Positions 25,402-33,702 of a stretch of 64,000 bases of DNA are shown here, in pieces. Below the pieces are notes generated by a model, which saw nothing but the letters and a program-made list of their open reading frames with translations, searched no databases and was not told the origin of the DNA. Position 1 is the stretch's first letter; the number at the start of each line of letters is the position of its first letter. Source of the stretch: Streptomyces celluloflavus (GTDB lineage Bacteria > Actinomycetota > Actinomycetes > Streptomycetales > Streptomycetaceae); the NCBI GenBank assembly GCA_000720995.1, contig JOEL01000003.1, positions 124,001 to 188,000 of the forward strand, written 5' to 3'. The position numbers and the translations under genes were made by a program.

Positions 25402-25734
25402 TCAGACCAGGCCGGGCAGTTCCGCGGGGTTGTTCCTGATGAGGTCGATCAGTCCGGGGAAGCGGGCTTCGAGGTCCGTCGTGCGGAGCGTGGCCATCCG
25501 GCTGTTGCCCCGGTCGGTCTGCCGGATGAGCCCGGCTTCCCGCAGGACACGGAAGTGGTGGCTGCGCGTCGACTTGGAGACCGGCAGGCCGAAGGACGTG
25601 CAGTGCCGTTCGGCGCCCTCCGGTTCCCGGGTGAGCCGGGAGACCACCTCGTAGCGCCGGCGGTCGGACAGGGCGTGCAGGACGGTGCGCAGCTCCATCT
25701 CCTGGGGCTCGGGGTGTCCTTCTGCGTCGGGCAT
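25402..25734 (-). CDS. ArsR-family (HTH) repressor
   Basis: 110 residues forming one winged helix: LRTVLHALSDRRRYEVVSRL, then FGLPVSKSTRSHHFRVLREAGLI and the wing DRGNSRMATL. No metal-binding Cys cluster (ELCVCDL) is present, so it probably senses an organic ligand or redox state. ATG at 25734 follows AAGGAG. It lies 226 bases downstream of the FAD monooxygenase on the same strand. Confidence 0.88.
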   Translation of the reverse strand: MPDAEGHPEPQEMELRTVLHALSDRRRYEVVSRLTREPEGAERHCTSFGLPVSKSTRSHHFRVLREAGLIRQTDRGNSRMATLRTTDLEARFPGLIDLIRNNPAELPGLV

Positions 25735-25960
25735 CGTGACGGCTCCTTCGGATGCGGTGATCGGCGGCGAGGAAGCGGGTGCCCGGCGCATGGCACCCGG
25801 GCCCCGCCCACACTGTAAGGACCGATCACCCGTCCCCCGGCCCGCTCCGCGGACGGCTTCGCTGCGCACGGAGCGTGAGTTGTCCACATGATTGCCGATC
25901 CATCCCCGGCTTCCCCGCGATGCGGGTCGTTCGCAGGAACGGGGGTGCGGGCGGCGCCGG

Positions 25961-27460
25961 TCAGCCGAGTCCGACGGCCGTCAGGTAGGGGCGGACATCC
26001 GCCGGGTCGTGGGTGGCCAGGCCGACGTAACCGTCCGGGCGCACCAGGAACAGCCCCTCCCCGTAGATCTCCGCCACGGCGTCGTCGTGCACCGAGTGGG
26101 TGCGCACGCGCGCGGAGACGGACGGCGGTTTGACGCCGATGGCCAGCAGCGTGAACTGCGGACCCCGGAAGACGTCGAAGAGCCGCCGCGGATGGCCGGC
26201 CGCCCCGGGGAGTGCGACGTCGGGGGCGCGGTCGCCGGCCCGGAGGGCGCCCTCGGGCAGACGGTCGCGGGCCTCGGCCGTCATGGGGCTCTGCCGGTAG
26301 CCGACGCCCAACTGGTTGGTGGCCCTGCCGCGTCGGGCGGCCTCGCCGGCGCTGCCCACCTCCGGTTTGCGGCCGACGCGGTAGAGCCGGGTGCTCAGCT
26401 CCAGCACCTCGGCGGCCACCGGCAGCCGCTCCGCCTGGTAGCTGTCGAGCAGCCGGGGCCGCGCGTCGTGGCGCAGCACCTGGCCCAGTTTCCAGCCCAG
26501 GTTGTACGCGTCCTGGACGCTGGTGTTCAGTCCCTGTCCGCCGCCCGGGGGGTGGACGTGCGCGGCGTCGCCCGCGAGGAAGACCCGGCCGCACCGGAAC
26601 CGGGGGGCGAGGGCCGCGTGCGGCTGGTAGTACGAGGCGCACCGTACGTCCGTCACCGCTCCGGCGAGCAGATGGCTGCGGGTCGCGATGATGCCGCGCA
26701 CATCGCGGGAGGTGTCCGAGTCGTCCGTTTCGAACTGCGCGGAGAACTGGAAGTCGTCGGTGCCGGGGAGCGGGCACAACAGCATCGAGCCGCCGGGGGC
26801 CTTGGGCCAGACATGCCAGTTCTCGCGGTCCAGGCCGTCGATGCGGACATCGGCGACCAGCGCGGGGCGCAGGCCGCTGTCCTTGCCGACCATCGCGATC
26901 CCCAGTGCGTGCCGTACCGCGCTGCGGCCGCCGTCGGCGGCGACGAGGTAGCGGGCCGTGACGGTGCGGAGCGTCCCGTCCCGGTGCGCGAGTTCGGCCG
27001 TGACGTCTTCCGCGGTCTGCCGCAGATCGAGCAGTGAGGTGTCGAACTCCACGTCGCCGCCCAGCTGTCGCAGCCGTTCGTGGAGTATCTGCTGGGTGCG
27101 CCACTGCGGGATCATCCACACGCTCGGGTAGCGGGAAAGCGGGCTGCCGGGTGCCTGTCCGATCAGGTGCCACGCCCCGCGGCGTTCGCCGTTCTCCCAG
27201 CTCATCATCGGCGGGAAGGGGGCGCCGGCGGCACGTATCGCGTCGCTCACGCCGAGATCGTCGAAGACCTCCTGGGTGCGCGGCTGGAGACCCTTGCCAC
27301 GCGAACCGGGGAAGAGCCGGTCGGACTGTTCGATCAGCCGGCACCGGACACCGCGCCGGGCCAGATCACAGGCGAGGGTGAGCCCGGTCGGTCCGGCACC
27401 GACGATGAGCACCTCCGTGGTGGTGGCGCCCCTGTCGTCAAGCTGGCTCTCGGAGGTCAT
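25961..27460 (-). CDS. FAD-dependent aromatic monooxygenase (PheA/TfdB family)
   Basis: 499 residues. N-terminal FAD motif VLIVGAGPTGLTLACDLARRG, central DG motif (LVAADGGRSAVRHALG) and second FAD motif (GRVFLAGDAAHVHPPGGGQG), then a C-terminal thioredoxin-like domain. This is the NAD(P)H-dependent single-component hydroxylase group acting on phenols, polyketides or rifamycin-type drugs. ATG at 27460 is used; GTG at 27484 is in frame. A perfect 15-bp palindrome 33 bases upstream is a likely operator. Confidence 0.9.
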   Translation of the reverse strand: MTSESQLDDRGATTTEVLIVGAGPTGLTLACDLARRGVRCRLIEQSDRLFPGSRGKGLQPRTQEVFDDLGVSDAIRAAGAPFPPMMSWENGERRGAWHLIGQAPGSPLSRYPSVWMIPQWRTQQILHERLRQLGGDVEFDTSLLDLRQTAEDVTAELAHRDGTLRTVTARYLVAADGGRSAVRHALGIAMVGKDSGLRPALVADVRIDGLDRENWHVWPKAPGGSMLLCPLPGTDDFQFSAQFETDDSDTSRDVRGIIATRSHLLAGAVTDVRCASYYQPHAALAPRFRCGRVFLAGDAAHVHPPGGGQGLNTSVQDAYNLGWKLGQVLRHDARPRLLDSYQAERLPVAAEVLELSTRLYRVGRKPEVGSAGEAARRGRATNQLGVGYRQSPMTAEARDRLPEGALRAGDRAPDVALPGAAGHPRRLFDVFRGPQFTLLAIGVKPPSVSARVRTHSVHDDAVAEIYGEGLFLVRPDGYVGLATHDPADVRPYLTAVGLG

Positions 27461-27492
27461 GAACACCACACCCTTCGCCAACACTCCAGGTA

Positions 27493-27507
27493 TGTGACAG
27501 GGTCACA
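27493..27507. promoter_or_regulatory. Palindromic operator candidate upstream of the FAD monooxygenase
   Basis: TGTGACAGGGTCACA: perfect 6-bp arms with a 3-base spacer, just upstream of the monooxygenase start. The ArsR-type gene at 25402 is the nearest regulator, but no link is shown. Confidence 0.5.
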
Positions 27508-27647
27508 CAGCTCGGCGCCGCTGTCCTGTGACGCCGCTGCGGCCCGGGGCGCACCGGGCGCGACCGGTCATGACGGAGTGGAGCGCGGCGGCCGAGGACC
27601 GCGCGGGCCGATCTGCGCGCGGCCCCGCCTCCCTGGATCATCGGGAC

Positions 27648-28619
27648 ATGGCCCCGAGCGACGGGCGTGGATCCGCTCCGTACCCCGAGATCCGGCCGAT
27701 GCTGGCCACTCCGGGTCCGCTGCCCGGCGGGGGCGAGGACGCGGCGTGGGCGTTCGAGACCAAATGGGACGGGGCGCGCTGCGTCGTCGGCACGCCGGGC
27801 GACGGAACGGTGCGGCTCGTCACCCGGGCGGGCGGCGACGCGACCGCGACATACCCCGAGCTCGGCGCCCTGGGCGAGCAGCTGCGCGGCCGGCCCGCGG
27901 TGCTGGACGGTGAGGTCGTGGTCCTGGACGCCCGGGGGCACCCCGACTTCGGGCTGTTGCAGCGCCGGATGGGCGTGGTGAACCCGCGGCGGGCCGCCCG
28001 GCTGGCCCTGGCGCACCCGGCCCACCTCGTGCTCTTCGACCTCATGTACCTGGGCCGCCCGTTGCTGGACGCCCCGTACCACGAGCGCCGGTCCGCACTG
28101 GCCGCCCTGGGTCTGGGCGGCCCGAACTGGTCGGTGCCCGCGTACGCCGAGGGCCACGGGCAGCAGGCGTGGGAGGCCACCCTGCGCGGCGGGTTCGAGG
28201 GCGTCGTGGCGAAGAAGCTCACCTCCCGCTACGTCCCGGGCGTCCGGTCGCCCGAATGGCGCAAGACGAAGCATGTACGGACCCTGGATGTGGTCATCGG
28301 CGGCTGGACGGAGGGCCGCGGCGGCCTCGCCGGTCTGCCCGGTGCGGTGCTGGTCGGTGTCGCGGAGCCGGCGGGACTGCGGTACGCGGGCGCCGTGGGC
28401 TCGGGGCTGTCCGGCCGGGAGCGGCGCGAGCTGGTGCGCTACCTGAGCGTGATCCCGGCCGGCCGCTCCCCCTTCGCCGGCCCCGTCGACGTGCCCGGCG
28501 CCCACTGGGTCGAAGCCCGGCTGGTCGCGGAGGTCACCCACTCCGGCTGGACGCCCGCCGGGCGGTTGCGCCACCCCGTCTGGCACCGGTTGCGCCCCGA
28601 TCTCACCCGACTCGGCTGA
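27648..28619 (+). CDS. ATP-dependent DNA ligase (LigC/LigD-ligase-like)
   Basis: 323 residues. Nucleotidyltransferase motif I ETKWDGAR with K39 as the adenylated lysine; motif III-like LVLFDLMYL; motif [11 protein letters not shown]; motif [18 protein letters not shown], then a C-terminal OB domain. It joins nicks in DNA, and this size class is associated with non-homologous end joining and repair in actinobacteria. No Ku or polymerase gene is adjacent. ATG at 27648 begins just before the conserved PEIRPMLA. Confidence 0.93.
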   Translation: MAPSDGRGSAPYPEIRPMLATPGPLPGGGEDAAWAFETKWDGARCVVGTPGDGTVRLVTRAGGDATATYPELGALGEQLRGRPAVLDGEVVVLDARGHPDFGLLQRRMGVVNPRRAARLALAHPAHLVLFDLMYLGRPLLDAPYHERRSALAALGLGGPNWSVPAYAEGHGQQAWEATLRGGFEGVVAKKLTSRYVPGVRSPEWRKTKHVRTLDVVIGGWTEGRGGLAGLPGAVLVGVAEPAGLRYAGAVGSGLSGRERRELVRYLSVIPAGRSPFAGPVDVPGAHWVEARLVAEVTHSGWTPAGRLRHPVWHRLRPDLTRLG

Positions 28620-28864
28620 CGGCGGCGGGAGTTCACGCCGTCCCGCCCTCGGCCACCGCGGCCGCTGGTGGGGCGGGGCGCCCGCCACGCCCACCATGGG
28701 GTCAACCCTCTCCCGGCCTGGTTCTTCGCGCTATCAACGTCTCGAAGCCGACAGCGTCGGCTCCGTCAGGTCCATCGGGCAGGAGGCCCCTTCCCGCCCG
28801 GACGTGGCGAACCGGTCGGGCGACGCCATCGGGGTCTCGCCGCCGGGGCCGAAAGGGGTGGGAC

Positions 28865-30586
28865 ATGCCGGTAGGGACAGCGCCGCGAACGGCACCCGGC
28901 AGGCGGCGTCGCGCGCACGGTGCCGCCGTGGTGGAGTGGCTGACCACCACGGACCACAAGCGGATCGGCACCCTCTACATGGTCACGTCGTTCGGGTTCT
29001 TCCTCCTCGGCGGTCTGCTGGCGCTGTTCATGCGGGCCGAACTGGCGCGCCCCGGAATGCAGATCCTCTCCAGCGAGCAGTACAACCAGGCGTTCACGAT
29101 GCACGGCACGATCATGATGCTGTTCTTCGCGACGCCGCTGTTCGCGGGATTCACCAACTGGATCATGCCGTTGCAGATCGGTTCTCCCGATGTCGCCTTC
29201 CCGCGGCTGAACATGTTCGCCTACTGGCTCTATCTCTTCGGCGCGCTCATCGCCGTGGGGGCCTTTCTCACGCCGGACGGCGCCGCCTCCTTCGGCTGGT
29301 TCGCCTATACCCCGCTGTCGGACGGGGTGCGCAGCCCCGGACTGGGCGGCGATATGTGGATCATGGGCCTGGCTTTCGCGGGATTCGGCACGATCCTGGG
29401 CGCGGTCAATTTCATCGCCACCATCATCTGCCTGCGCGCGCCCGGGATGACGATGTTCCGGATGCCGATCTTCACCTGGAACGTCCTGCTCACCAGCGTG
29501 CTCGTACTGATGGCCTTTCCGGTGCTGGCGGCCGCCCTGTTCGCGCTGGAGGCGGACCGGAAATTCGGTGCGCACGTCTATGACCCGGCCAACGGCGGCG
29601 CGTTGCTGTGGCAGCACCTCTTCTGGTTCTTCGGGCATCCCGAGGTCTACATCATCGCGCTGCCGTTCTTCGGCATCATCTCGGAGATCATTCCGGTCTT
29701 CAGCCGCAAACCGGTCTTCGGCTACATCGGGCTGATCGGTGCCACGATCAGCATCACCGGGCTGTCGATCGTGGTGTGGGCGCACCATATGTTCGTCACC
29801 GGCGCCGTGCTGCTGCCGTTCTTCTCCATCATGTCGTTCCTCATCGCCGTGCCCACCGGCGTGAAGTTCTTCAACTGGATCGGCACGATGTGGCGGGGGT
29901 CGCTGTCGTTCGAGACGCCGATGCTGTGGAGCGTGGGCTTTCTGGTGACGTTCCTCTTCGGCGGCCTGACCGGGGTGGTGCTGGCCTCCCCGCCGTTGGA
30001 TTTCCACGTCAGCGACACCTATTTCGTGGTCGCCCATTTCCACTATGTCGTCTTCGGCACGGTGGTGTTCGCGATGTTCGGCGGATTCTATTTCTGGTGG
30101 CCCAAGTTCACCGGAAGAATGCTGGACGAACGCCTCGGGCGCATCCATTTCTGGACGCTCTTCATCGGTTTCCACACCACCTTCCTCGTTCAGCACTGGC
30201 TCGGCGTCGAGGGCATGCCCCGCCGCTACGCCGACTATCTGGCGGCCGACGGCTTCACGGCGCTGAACACCGTCTCCTCCATCGGCGCGTTCCTGCTGGG
30301 GCTCTCCACCCTGCCGTTCCTCTACAACATCTGGCACACCGCACGGCATGCGCCGCGGACCGAGGCCGAGGACCCCTGGGGCTACGGCCGTTCGCTGGAG
30401 TGGGCCACCTCCTGCCCGCCGCCCCGGCACAACTTCCGTACCCTGCCGCGGATCCGCTCCGAATGCCCGGCCTTCGACCTCCACCACCCCGAGATCGCCG
30501 CGCTGGACCGGGCCCTGAACCCCGCCCACGGGGGCCGGCCGGACGCCCCGGGTGCGGGCCCGCGCGCGGACGGCGAAGGCGGCTGA
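28865..30586 (+). CDS. ctaD: Cytochrome c oxidase subunit I
   Basis: 573 residues, twelve-helix heme-copper oxidase core. The heme and copper ligands lie in [24 protein letters not shown] (Cu-B His and cross-linked Tyr) and [11 protein letters not shown]. It is the catalytic subunit of the aa3 oxidase in the cytoplasmic membrane. It is an orphan: no ctaC, ctaE or qcr genes are nearby, so it is probably a second, condition-specific ctaD. ATG at 28865 follows GAAAGGGG. Confidence 0.95.
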   Translation: MPVGTAPRTAPGRRRRAHGAAVVEWLTTTDHKRIGTLYMVTSFGFFLLGGLLALFMRAELARPGMQILSSEQYNQAFTMHGTIMMLFFATPLFAGFTNWIMPLQIGSPDVAFPRLNMFAYWLYLFGALIAVGAFLTPDGAASFGWFAYTPLSDGVRSPGLGGDMWIMGLAFAGFGTILGAVNFIATIICLRAPGMTMFRMPIFTWNVLLTSVLVLMAFPVLAAALFALEADRKFGAHVYDPANGGALLWQHLFWFFGHPEVYIIALPFFGIISEIIPVFSRKPVFGYIGLIGATISITGLSIVVWAHHMFVTGAVLLPFFSIMSFLIAVPTGVKFFNWIGTMWRGSLSFETPMLWSVGFLVTFLFGGLTGVVLASPPLDFHVSDTYFVVAHFHYVVFGTVVFAMFGGFYFWWPKFTGRMLDERLGRIHFWTLFIGFHTTFLVQHWLGVEGMPRRYADYLAADGFTALNTVSSIGAFLLGLSTLPFLYNIWHTARHAPRTEAEDPWGYGRSLEWATSCPPPRHNFRTLPRIRSECPAFDLHHPEIAALDRALNPAHGGRPDAPGAGPRADGEGG

Positions 30587-30607
30587 GCCGCCCCCGGCGC
30601 CCGCCGT

Positions 30608-31105
30608 TCACCAGACCGGCCGGAGCCCGGTCCGCCGGCCGTCCGGCAGGTGGTCGACGTAGGCGCGCAGCGCGTCGTGGACGGCGGTGAGGCGGTCGGC
30701 GCCGATGAGGTCGGCCCACTGCTGTTCCGCCTCCGCCCACAGGGTGTCGGCCAGCCGGACGTACTCCTGTCCGCGGTCGGTGAGCCGGAGGATCTGGGCG
30801 CGCCGGTCGGTGGGGTGGGGCCGGCGCCGGAGGTAGCCCCAGTCGGCCAGTTCGCCGACGGTCTTGGAGGCGGACTGCTTGGTCACCCCCAGGTGGGCGG
30901 CGAGGCCGACCGTCGTGGCGTGCGGATGGTCCGCGAGGTAGCGGAAGGCGTAGCCGTGCGCCGGCCGCAGCGGTTCGCGCCCGAGTTCGGCCAGCCGGGT
31001 GTGCAGATGGTCGCTCATGTCACGGAAGACCGTGGCGAGCAACAGGGGTACCTCACCGGGGCGGCGGCCCCCGGAGGCGGTGGCCGGGCCGGCGTTCTCG
31101 TCCAT
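30608..31105 (-). CDS. MarR-family regulator
   Basis: 165 residues with a winged helix: ATTVGLAAHLGVTKQSASKTV (HTH) and DWGYLRRRPHPTDRRAQILRLT (wing). It is divergent from a cupin gene; the 119-base gap contains a perfect GTCAAC-CAG-GTTGAC palindrome, so it probably represses both itself and the cupin. It starts after GAGGGA. Confidence 0.9.
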   Translation of the reverse strand: MDENAGPATASGGRRPGEVPLLLATVFRDMSDHLHTRLAELGREPLRPAHGYAFRYLADHPHATTVGLAAHLGVTKQSASKTVGELADWGYLRRRPHPTDRRAQILRLTDRGQEYVRLADTLWAEAEQQWADLIGADRLTAVHDALRAYVDHLPDGRRTGLRPVW

Positions 31106-31146
31106 GGCGTCCCTCGGAAGCGGCTGCGGGGTGCCCGCCCATCATA

Positions 31147-31161
31147 GTCAACCAGGTTGAC
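31147..31161. promoter_or_regulatory. Palindromic operator in the MarR/cupin intergenic region
   Basis: GTCAACCAGGTTGAC: perfect 6-bp arms, 3-base spacer, between the divergent MarR and cupin genes. MarR proteins commonly bind such sites. Confidence 0.65.
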
Positions 31162-31191
31162 CTTCTCCACCCCGGGACATACCGTCAAACA

Positions 31192-31208
31192 AGTCAGTTC
31201 AGTTGACT
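31192..31208. promoter_or_regulatory. Second, weaker palindrome upstream of the cupin gene
   Basis: AGTCA-7-TGACT, sharing the GTTGACT half with the first site. Possibly a second MarR binding site overlapping the cupin promoter. Confidence 0.4.
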
Positions 31209-31224
31209 ACTTTCGGAGGAACCC

Positions 31225-31599
31225 ATGCCCCTGTCGACCCTCGCCGATGCCCCGGTTTTCGCCCGCGACGGCTTCACCTTCCGCCCGCTGGCCGTACCGT
31301 CCCGTGGCAGCTCGGAGCTGGCGGTCTGGGCGCTGGAGATCGCACCGGGGTCGGCCGGCGAGGTCCACTCTATGGACCGCGAGGAGGTGTTCGTCGTGGT
31401 GTCGGGCAAGGTGTCGGCCACCGTCGCGGACCAGGAGATCAGCACGGCGAGCGGCGACGCCGTCATCGTCCCGGCCCACCACACGCTCCGGATCCGCAAC
31501 GCCTGCGCAACGACCCCGGCCACGCTGACCGCGGTGACCTCGGCCGGTATGCGGGCCACCGTCGGTGACGCGACGTTCCCGCCGCCGTGGGCCCAGTGA
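31225..31599 (+). CDS. Cupin-domain protein
   Basis: 124 residues, a single cupin barrel: GSAGEVHSMDREEVFVVVSG (motif 1, with one His and Glu metal ligand pair) and GDAVIVPAHHTLRIRN (motif 2). Such small cupins bind metal and act as dioxygenases, isomerases or ligand binders. It starts after CGGAGGA and is presumably controlled by the divergent MarR protein. The substrate is unknown. Confidence 0.88.
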   Translation: MPLSTLADAPVFARDGFTFRPLAVPSRGSSELAVWALEIAPGSAGEVHSMDREEVFVVVSGKVSATVADQEISTASGDAVIVPAHHTLRIRNACATTPATLTAVTSAGMRATVGDATFPPPWAQ

Positions 31600-31776
31600 G
31601 CCGATACGGAACCGCCGGGGGGCGCGGGCCCGTCGCGTTCGCCGATCGGTCGCATTGCTCATTCGCCGTCCGTCACCACCGTGCCGGACGGAACCCGGCC
31701 GCCGCGCCACGAGGGCGGGACGGGGCCGGGTTCCGAACGAACCAGGGGCCGGGCGGACCGACCGGGTCCGGGCGGA

Positions 31777-32169
31777 CTAGAGAATGTCGAGCAGGCCGAG
31801 ACCGGCGAGGCCCCTGTCGAAGCCGAGGCCGTCACGGCGGCCGAACTCGAAGCCGTCGCGGCGGCCGAATCCGAAACCGTCACGCCCCTCGCACCGGCAG
31901 CCATCACCCCGGCCCCACCGGTCGCCTCGGTCGCCCCGACCCCAACGGTCACCCCGGTCACCCCGGTCCCGCCGGTCGTCCCGGTCACCCCGGTCGCGCC
32001 GGTCCCCCCGGTCGCGCCGGTCGTCGTGCCTGCCGGAACAGCCGTCGTGGGTGGCGCACATGACGGTCCGGGAGTTGCTCGGGGCCGCGATCGCGGCGCC
32101 GGTCATCGGGACGACGAGGGCCACGGTCAGACCGGCGACGGCGAGCCCACGGGAGATCGAACGGAGCAT
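31777..32169 (-). CDS. Secreted Arg/Gly/Asp-repeat protein
   Basis: 130 residues. A Sec signal peptide (MLRSISRGLAVAGLTVALV..., cleaved near AIAA-APS) is followed by a short Cys-containing head and a run of RGDR/RRD-type units (RDRGDRRDRGDRDD, RGDRWGRGD), then a Gly/Phe/Asp tail with GRRDGF units. The DNA shows the matching 9-base repeat. Extremely charged and probably disordered. ATG at 32169 follows AAGGTGG. No family recognised; a surface or matrix protein is possible. Confidence 0.65.
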   Translation of the reverse strand: MLRSISRGLAVAGLTVALVVPMTGAAIAAPSNSRTVMCATHDGCSGRHDDRRDRGDRRDRGDRDDRRDRGDRGDRWGRGDRGDRWGRGDGCRCEGRDGFGFGRRDGFEFGRRDGLGFDRGLAGLGLLDIL

Positions 32170-32322
32170 TCTTCCACCTTCACTCAACTCGGAGCGGGAT
32201 GCGGACATTTTCCGCATAAGTGACGATAGGTCGAATGCGGCACCCCGACCGACGACCCACCGGGCGGCGCCGGAGGGTCACCGGAACGCACCAGAGGTCC
32301 ACGCGGGGGCGTCGACGGACGG

Positions 32323-33702
32323 TCAGCCGGCCGGCTCACGGGCCACTGCCCGTCCCGCACGGGCCGTCGTCACCGCCGTCGGCCCGGGTGCCGCGTCCGC
32401 CCGGGTACGCGCCCCGTCCCGGCGCACCACGCCGCGCCACAGGACCAGTTGGAGGACGGCCAGCAGCACACCGGTCAGCGCCGCGCTGTGCCAGAGCAGC
32501 GCGTCCAGCCGGCCCGCGGACAGATAGGCGCCGACGGCCACCGCCGCCAGCGCGCACACCCCCCGGTCCACGATGCTCTCGACGGACAGCAGCGTGGCGC
32601 GCGGGGCGTCCGCCGGAATCACGTCGTTCACCAGCTTGCGCTGGACGGGATAGGCGAAGCCGGTGCCCGCGGCGAACACGCAGAGCAGCGCGATCACGGC
32701 CCAGGGCCCGCCGACGGTGATCCCGGCCAGGGTGCCCGCCAGCGCGAGGCTGAGCAGGGACACCCAGGCCACCGGCGACAGCCGCCGCCCGAGCCACTGG
32801 GGGCGCGCCGAGGCCACCGCCTCCGCCACCGTCATGGCCGCCAGCACCCCGCCGTGCGAGGTCTCGGCGATGCCGTGGTCGAGCAGGATGGGCTGGAAGA
32901 GGTTCACCTGGCAGATCCGGGAGAGCGTGAACACGGCCACCCCCTGCACCATGACCAGGGCGAGCCAGGGGCTGGCCCGTACGCACCGCAGCGCGGCCCC
33001 GGCGTCGCGCAGGAAGGCCCCGTAACTCCGTCTCTCCTTCCGGCCGTCGGGTGCCCCGGCCGCCGGTAGGCCGCGCCCGGGACCCGCGAGCCGGGGCAGC
33101 GCGACGGCGCAGACGAGGGAGCCCGCCGCACTCGCGGCGCTCAGCACGTACGGCGCCGCGTGGGCGAGCGCCATCAGCGGGCCGACCAGCGGCCAGCACA
33201 GCACCTTCGCGGCCAGACCGAGGGCGCGGGCGGTGCCCTCGGCCTTCAGGTAGTGCTCCCCCGCGCCCTCGGCCCGCAGACCGTCGTAGAGGTAGGCGCT
33301 GGCGGCGCCCGAGGTCAGGGAACGGCCGGCGGCGATGGCCAGGAAGTGGACAAGGAAGCCCGCGTAGCCGGGGCTGACGACCGGTGCGAGGTTCGCCGCG
33401 GTCATCACGACCGCGCCGGCCCGCAGGCAGTTGCGGGTGCCGATGCGGTCGGCGACGATCCCGGTCGGGATCTCGAACAGGCAGAACGCGACGTAGTAGA
33501 TGCTCTGGATCCCGAAAATCTGCCCGTCGGAGAGCCCCGCCTCCCGCTGGTAGGCGTAGAACACCGGCATCCACCACAGCAGGTTGAACAGCAGCTGGAA
33601 GCCGTTGTTCAGGCGGATGATCCGGCGGGCCCGCGGGGACGGCGGCGGGCCCGCGCCCCGCCGCCGCGAGGCGCGCCGCGGGCCGGGCGGCCGGCCGGTC
33701 AC
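32323..33702 (-). CDS. MFS transporter
   Basis: 459 residues with about twelve hydrophobic segments and the MFS loop motif between helices 2 and 3 (FEIPTGIVADRIGTRNCL). A ~30-residue basic N-terminal tail precedes the first helix. GTG at 33702 overlaps the stop of the dikinase-like gene by 4 bases, so it is the third, coupled gene of the ATP-grasp operon. Export of the operon's product is the obvious inference. Confidence 0.88.
   Translation of the reverse strand: MTGRPPGPRRASRRRGAGPPPSPRARRIIRLNNGFQLLFNLLWWMPVFYAYQREAGLSDGQIFGIQSIYYVAFCLFEIPTGIVADRIGTRNCLRAGAVVMTAANLAPVVSPGYAGFLVHFLAIAAGRSLTSGAASAYLYDGLRAEGAGEHYLKAEGTARALGLAAKVLCWPLVGPLMALAHAAPYVLSAASAAGSLVCAVALPRLAGPGRGLPAAGAPDGRKERRSYGAFLRDAGAALRCVRASPWLALVMVQGVAVFTLSRICQVNLFQPILLDHGIAETSHGGVLAAMTVAEAVASARPQWLGRRLSPVAWVSLLSLALAGTLAGITVGGPWAVIALLCVFAAGTGFAYPVQRKLVNDVIPADAPRATLLSVESIVDRGVCALAAVAVGAYLSAGRLDALLWHSAALTGVLLAVLQLVLWRGVVRRDGARTRADAAPGPTAVTTARAGRAVAREPAG

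Noticed and set aside
31850-32030. CRISPR-like array in the 9-base repeats
   Set aside because: Units are short, contiguous and in frame with the RGD-repeat protein; there are no spacers.
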